64,000 nucleotides of DNA from Hydractinia symbiolongicarpus. Its lineage: Eukaryota; Cnidaria; Hydrozoa; Anthoathecata; Hydractiniidae. The position numbers were made by a program, and so were the translations under genes. The DNA is taken from positions 38,361,828 through 38,425,827 of the forward strand of contig NC_079876.1 of NCBI RefSeq assembly GCF_029227915.1, read 5' to 3'. Below the pieces are notes generated by a model, which was not told the DNA's origin, did no database searches, and was given only the letters and a program-made list of their open reading frames with translations. Below are positions 62,228 to 64,000 of this stretch, piece after piece; position 1 is the first letter of the stretch, and each line of letters begins with the position of its first letter.

Positions 62228-64000
62228 TGAGTTTACTCCCTGGGTACTTTCTTTGTATACTTTTGACTATACGGGCCGAGTCGGGATTTACGGGAAATCG
62301 CGGGTTTTCGTTTGCCGGCGATTAAACTTCTTTTATTCAACGTCTCATCAAAAATGAAATCATTTTTAAAAACTACAAGTCTCATGGGCTTTAGTGGTGA
62401 AATAATAATTTAAAAAATCGTTTGGGAAATGAGTTTACTCCCTGGGTACTTTCTTTGTATACTTTTGACTATACGGGCCGAGTCCGAGATTTACGGGAAA
62501 TCGCAGGTTTTCGTTTGCCGGCGATTAAACTTCTTTTATTCAGCGTCTCATCAAAAATGAAATCATTTTTGAAAACTACAAGTCTTATGCGTTTTAGTGG
62601 TGAAAAAATAATTTAAAAAATCGTTCTGGAAATGAGTTTACTCACAGGGTACTTTCTTTGTATACATTCGACTATACGGGCCGAGTCCGGGATGTACGGG
62701 AAATCGCGGGTTTTCGTTTGCCGGCGATTAAACTTCTTTTATTCAGCGTCTCATCAAAAATGAAAACAAATTTGAAAACGGCTAGTCTCATGCGTTTTAG
62801 TGGTGAAAAAATAATTTAAAAAATGGTTCGTGAAATCTGTTTACTTCCTGGGTACTTTCTTTGTATACTTTTGACTATACGGGCCGAGTCCGGGATTTAC
62901 GGGAAGTCGCGGCTTTTCGTTTGCCGGCGATTAAACTTCTTTTATTCAGCGTCTCATCAAAAATGAAAACATTTTTAAAAACTACAAGTCTCATGGGCTT
63001 TAGTGGTGAAATAATAATTTAAAAAATCGTTTGGGAAATGAGTTTACTCCCTGGGTACTTTCTTTGTATACTTTTGACTATACGGTCCGAGTCCGGGATT
63101 TACGGGAAATCGCAGGTTTTCGTTTTCGGGCGATTAAACTTCTTTTATTCAGCGTCTCATCAAAAATGAAAACATTTTTGAAAACTACACGTCTCATGCG
63201 TTTTAGTGGTGAAAAAATAAATTAAAAAATCGTTCGGGAAATGAGTTTACTCACAGGGTACTATTTTTGTATACATTCGACTATACGGGCCAAGCCCGGG
63301 ATTTACGGGAAATCGCGGGTTTTCGTTTGCCGGCGATTAAACCTCTTTCATTAAGCGTCTCATCAAAAATGAAAGCAATTTTGAAAACTACAAGTCTCAT
63401 GCGTTTTAGTGGTGAAAAAATACTTTAAAAAATCGTTTGGGAAATGAGTTTCCTCCCTGGGTACTTTCTTTGTAAACTTTTGACTATACGGCCGAGTCGG
63501 GATTTACGGGAAATCGCGGGTTTTCGTTTGCCGGCGATTAAACTTCTTTTAATCAGCGTCTCATCAAAAATGAAAACATTTTTGAAAACTACAAGTCTCA
63601 TGCGTTATAGTGGTGAAAAAATAAATTAAAAAATCGTTCGGGAAATGAGTTTACTCCCTGGGTACTTTCTTTGTATACTTTTGACTATACGGGCCGAGTC
63701 CGGGATTTACGGAAAGTCGCGGGTTTTCGTTTGCCGGCGATTAAACTTCTTTTATTCAGCGTTTCATCAAAAATAAAATCATTTTTAAAAACTACAAGTC
63801 TCATGGGCTTTAGTGGTGAAATAATAATTTAAAAAATCGTTTGGGAAATGAGTTTACTCCCTGGGTACTTTCTTTGTATACTTTTGACTATACGGCCGAG
63901 TCCGGGATTTACGGGAAATCGTAGGTTTTCGTTTGCCGGCGATTAAACTTCTTTTATTCAGCGTCTCATCAAAAATGAAATCATTTTTGAAAACTACAAG

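Larger units (their letters stand above)
13558..64000. repeat. Satellite B array, monomer about 203 bp, about 248 copies
   Basis: Head-to-tail array in one orientation, running off the right edge. Landmarks in order are 'gggatttacgggaaatcg', 'ttttcgtttgccggcg', 'attaaacttcttttattc', 'agcgtctcatcaaaaatg', 'aaaacatttttgaaaac', 'tacaagtctcatgcg', 'ttttagtggtgaaaaaata', 'aaaaaatcgttcggg', 'aaatgagtttactccctggg' and 'tttgtatacttttgacta'. The spacing is 202-204 bp. A GC-rich 50-60 bp part alternates with an A/T-tract-rich part. No gene, transposon or unrelated spacer interrupts it. It has no evident similarity to satellite A. I do not recognise the family. Confidence 0.97.
47161..64000 (+). repeat. 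Satellite B domain B3
   Basis: This domain starts with 'atccactttcattaagcg' at about 47160. Private variants are 'acatttctgaaaac', 'gtgaaaagataattt', 'ctcatgggctttagtgg', 'aaatggcgggttttcc', 'cttcttttgttcagtgtct' and 'cacagcgtactttc'. 'Cacaggg' monomers are far more frequent here than in B1 or B2. It runs to the window end. Confidence 0.75.

Noticed and set aside
18340-63629. Recurring open frames of about 60-82 codons on both strands, and the pair of 130-codon frames at 28778 and 30467, as candidate small proteins
   Set aside because: All are the same part of the B monomer translated in one of a few frames, repeated in step with the satellite. They start and stop at monomer landmarks, change frame with single-base indels, overlap each other on both strands, and show no recognisable domain.
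1-64000. CRISPR array
   Set aside because: The repeats are direct tandem copies of 203 or about 370 bp with no unique spacers between them, and no cas-like genes are present.
13558-64000. Pol III internal promoter or tRNA-derived origin for B, from 'gggccgagtccggg' resembling a B box and 'ttagtggtg' resembling part of an A box
   Set aside because: The B-box resemblance lacks the two key T positions (GGCC in place of GGTTC), the A-box match is poor, and the two lie about 80 bp apart in the monomer. I see no cloverleaf or downstream T-run terminator linked to them.
13558-64000. Functional centromere
   Set aside because: Array size, homogeneity and the CENP-B-like half-sites are compatible with it, but sequence alone cannot show centromere identity, so it is left as a question in the findings.
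1-64000. Homology between satellites A and B
   Set aside because: I looked for shared blocks and found only short chance matches of less than about 10 bases.

Overview
This 64 kb window is satellite DNA from end to end. I find no protein-coding gene, RNA gene, transposon, CRISPR array or bacterial-type operon in it. Two unrelated tandem-repeat families meet at a single sharp boundary. Satellite A fills 1-13557 and satellite B fills 13558-64000. Both run past the window edges, and every copy I read within a family has the same orientation (head to tail).

The organism is almost certainly a eukaryote, and the setting is heterochromatin such as pericentromeric, centromeric or subtelomeric DNA. 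Kilobase-scale arrays of 200-370 bp monomers with higher-order repeats are typical of such regions and foreign to bacterial or phage genomes. The sequence is AT-rich, yet both monomers keep many CpG dinucleotides (about 12 per 203 bp in B). That argues for a lineage without strong germline CpG methylation, as in many invertebrates, or for recently amplified arrays. I recognise neither family and cannot name a species.

Satellite A (1-13557) has a monomer of about 360-373 bp, with 36 complete copies and a 205-bp partial copy at the boundary. A recurrent sub-class carries an 11-bp internal deletion (360-362 bp). Monomers are grouped into higher-order repeats: a 371-bp single-monomer duplication near 2.7-3.5 kb, a 1,104-bp trimer at 4.05-6.26 kb, a 744-bp dimer around 8.0-9.3 kb, and a nearly perfect 1,861-bp pentamer in tandem at 9551-13272.

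Satellite B (13558-64000) has a monomer of about 203 bp, with roughly 248 copies. It falls into three variant domains. B1 (13.56 to about 20.5 kb) contains monomers with a 'ttcattaagcg' variant. B2 (about 20.5-47.16 kb) lacks that variant. B3 (about 47.16-64 kb) carries it again, with further private variants. Higher-order units of 2, 3, 4, 6, 9, 13 and 15 monomers are nested and overlapping. In two places the units are out of register with the monomer (1,689 bp and about 766 bp), leaving truncated monomers at the crossover points.

The short open frames of 60-130 codons that recur here are the same stretch of the B monomer read on either strand. They are not genes. The points most worth checking are the perfect 12-bp palindrome at the A/B boundary, the out-of-register duplications, the domain layout of B, the perfect palindromes and hairpins in sub-classes of both satellites, and a motif in B that resembles a CENP-B box one base too short.
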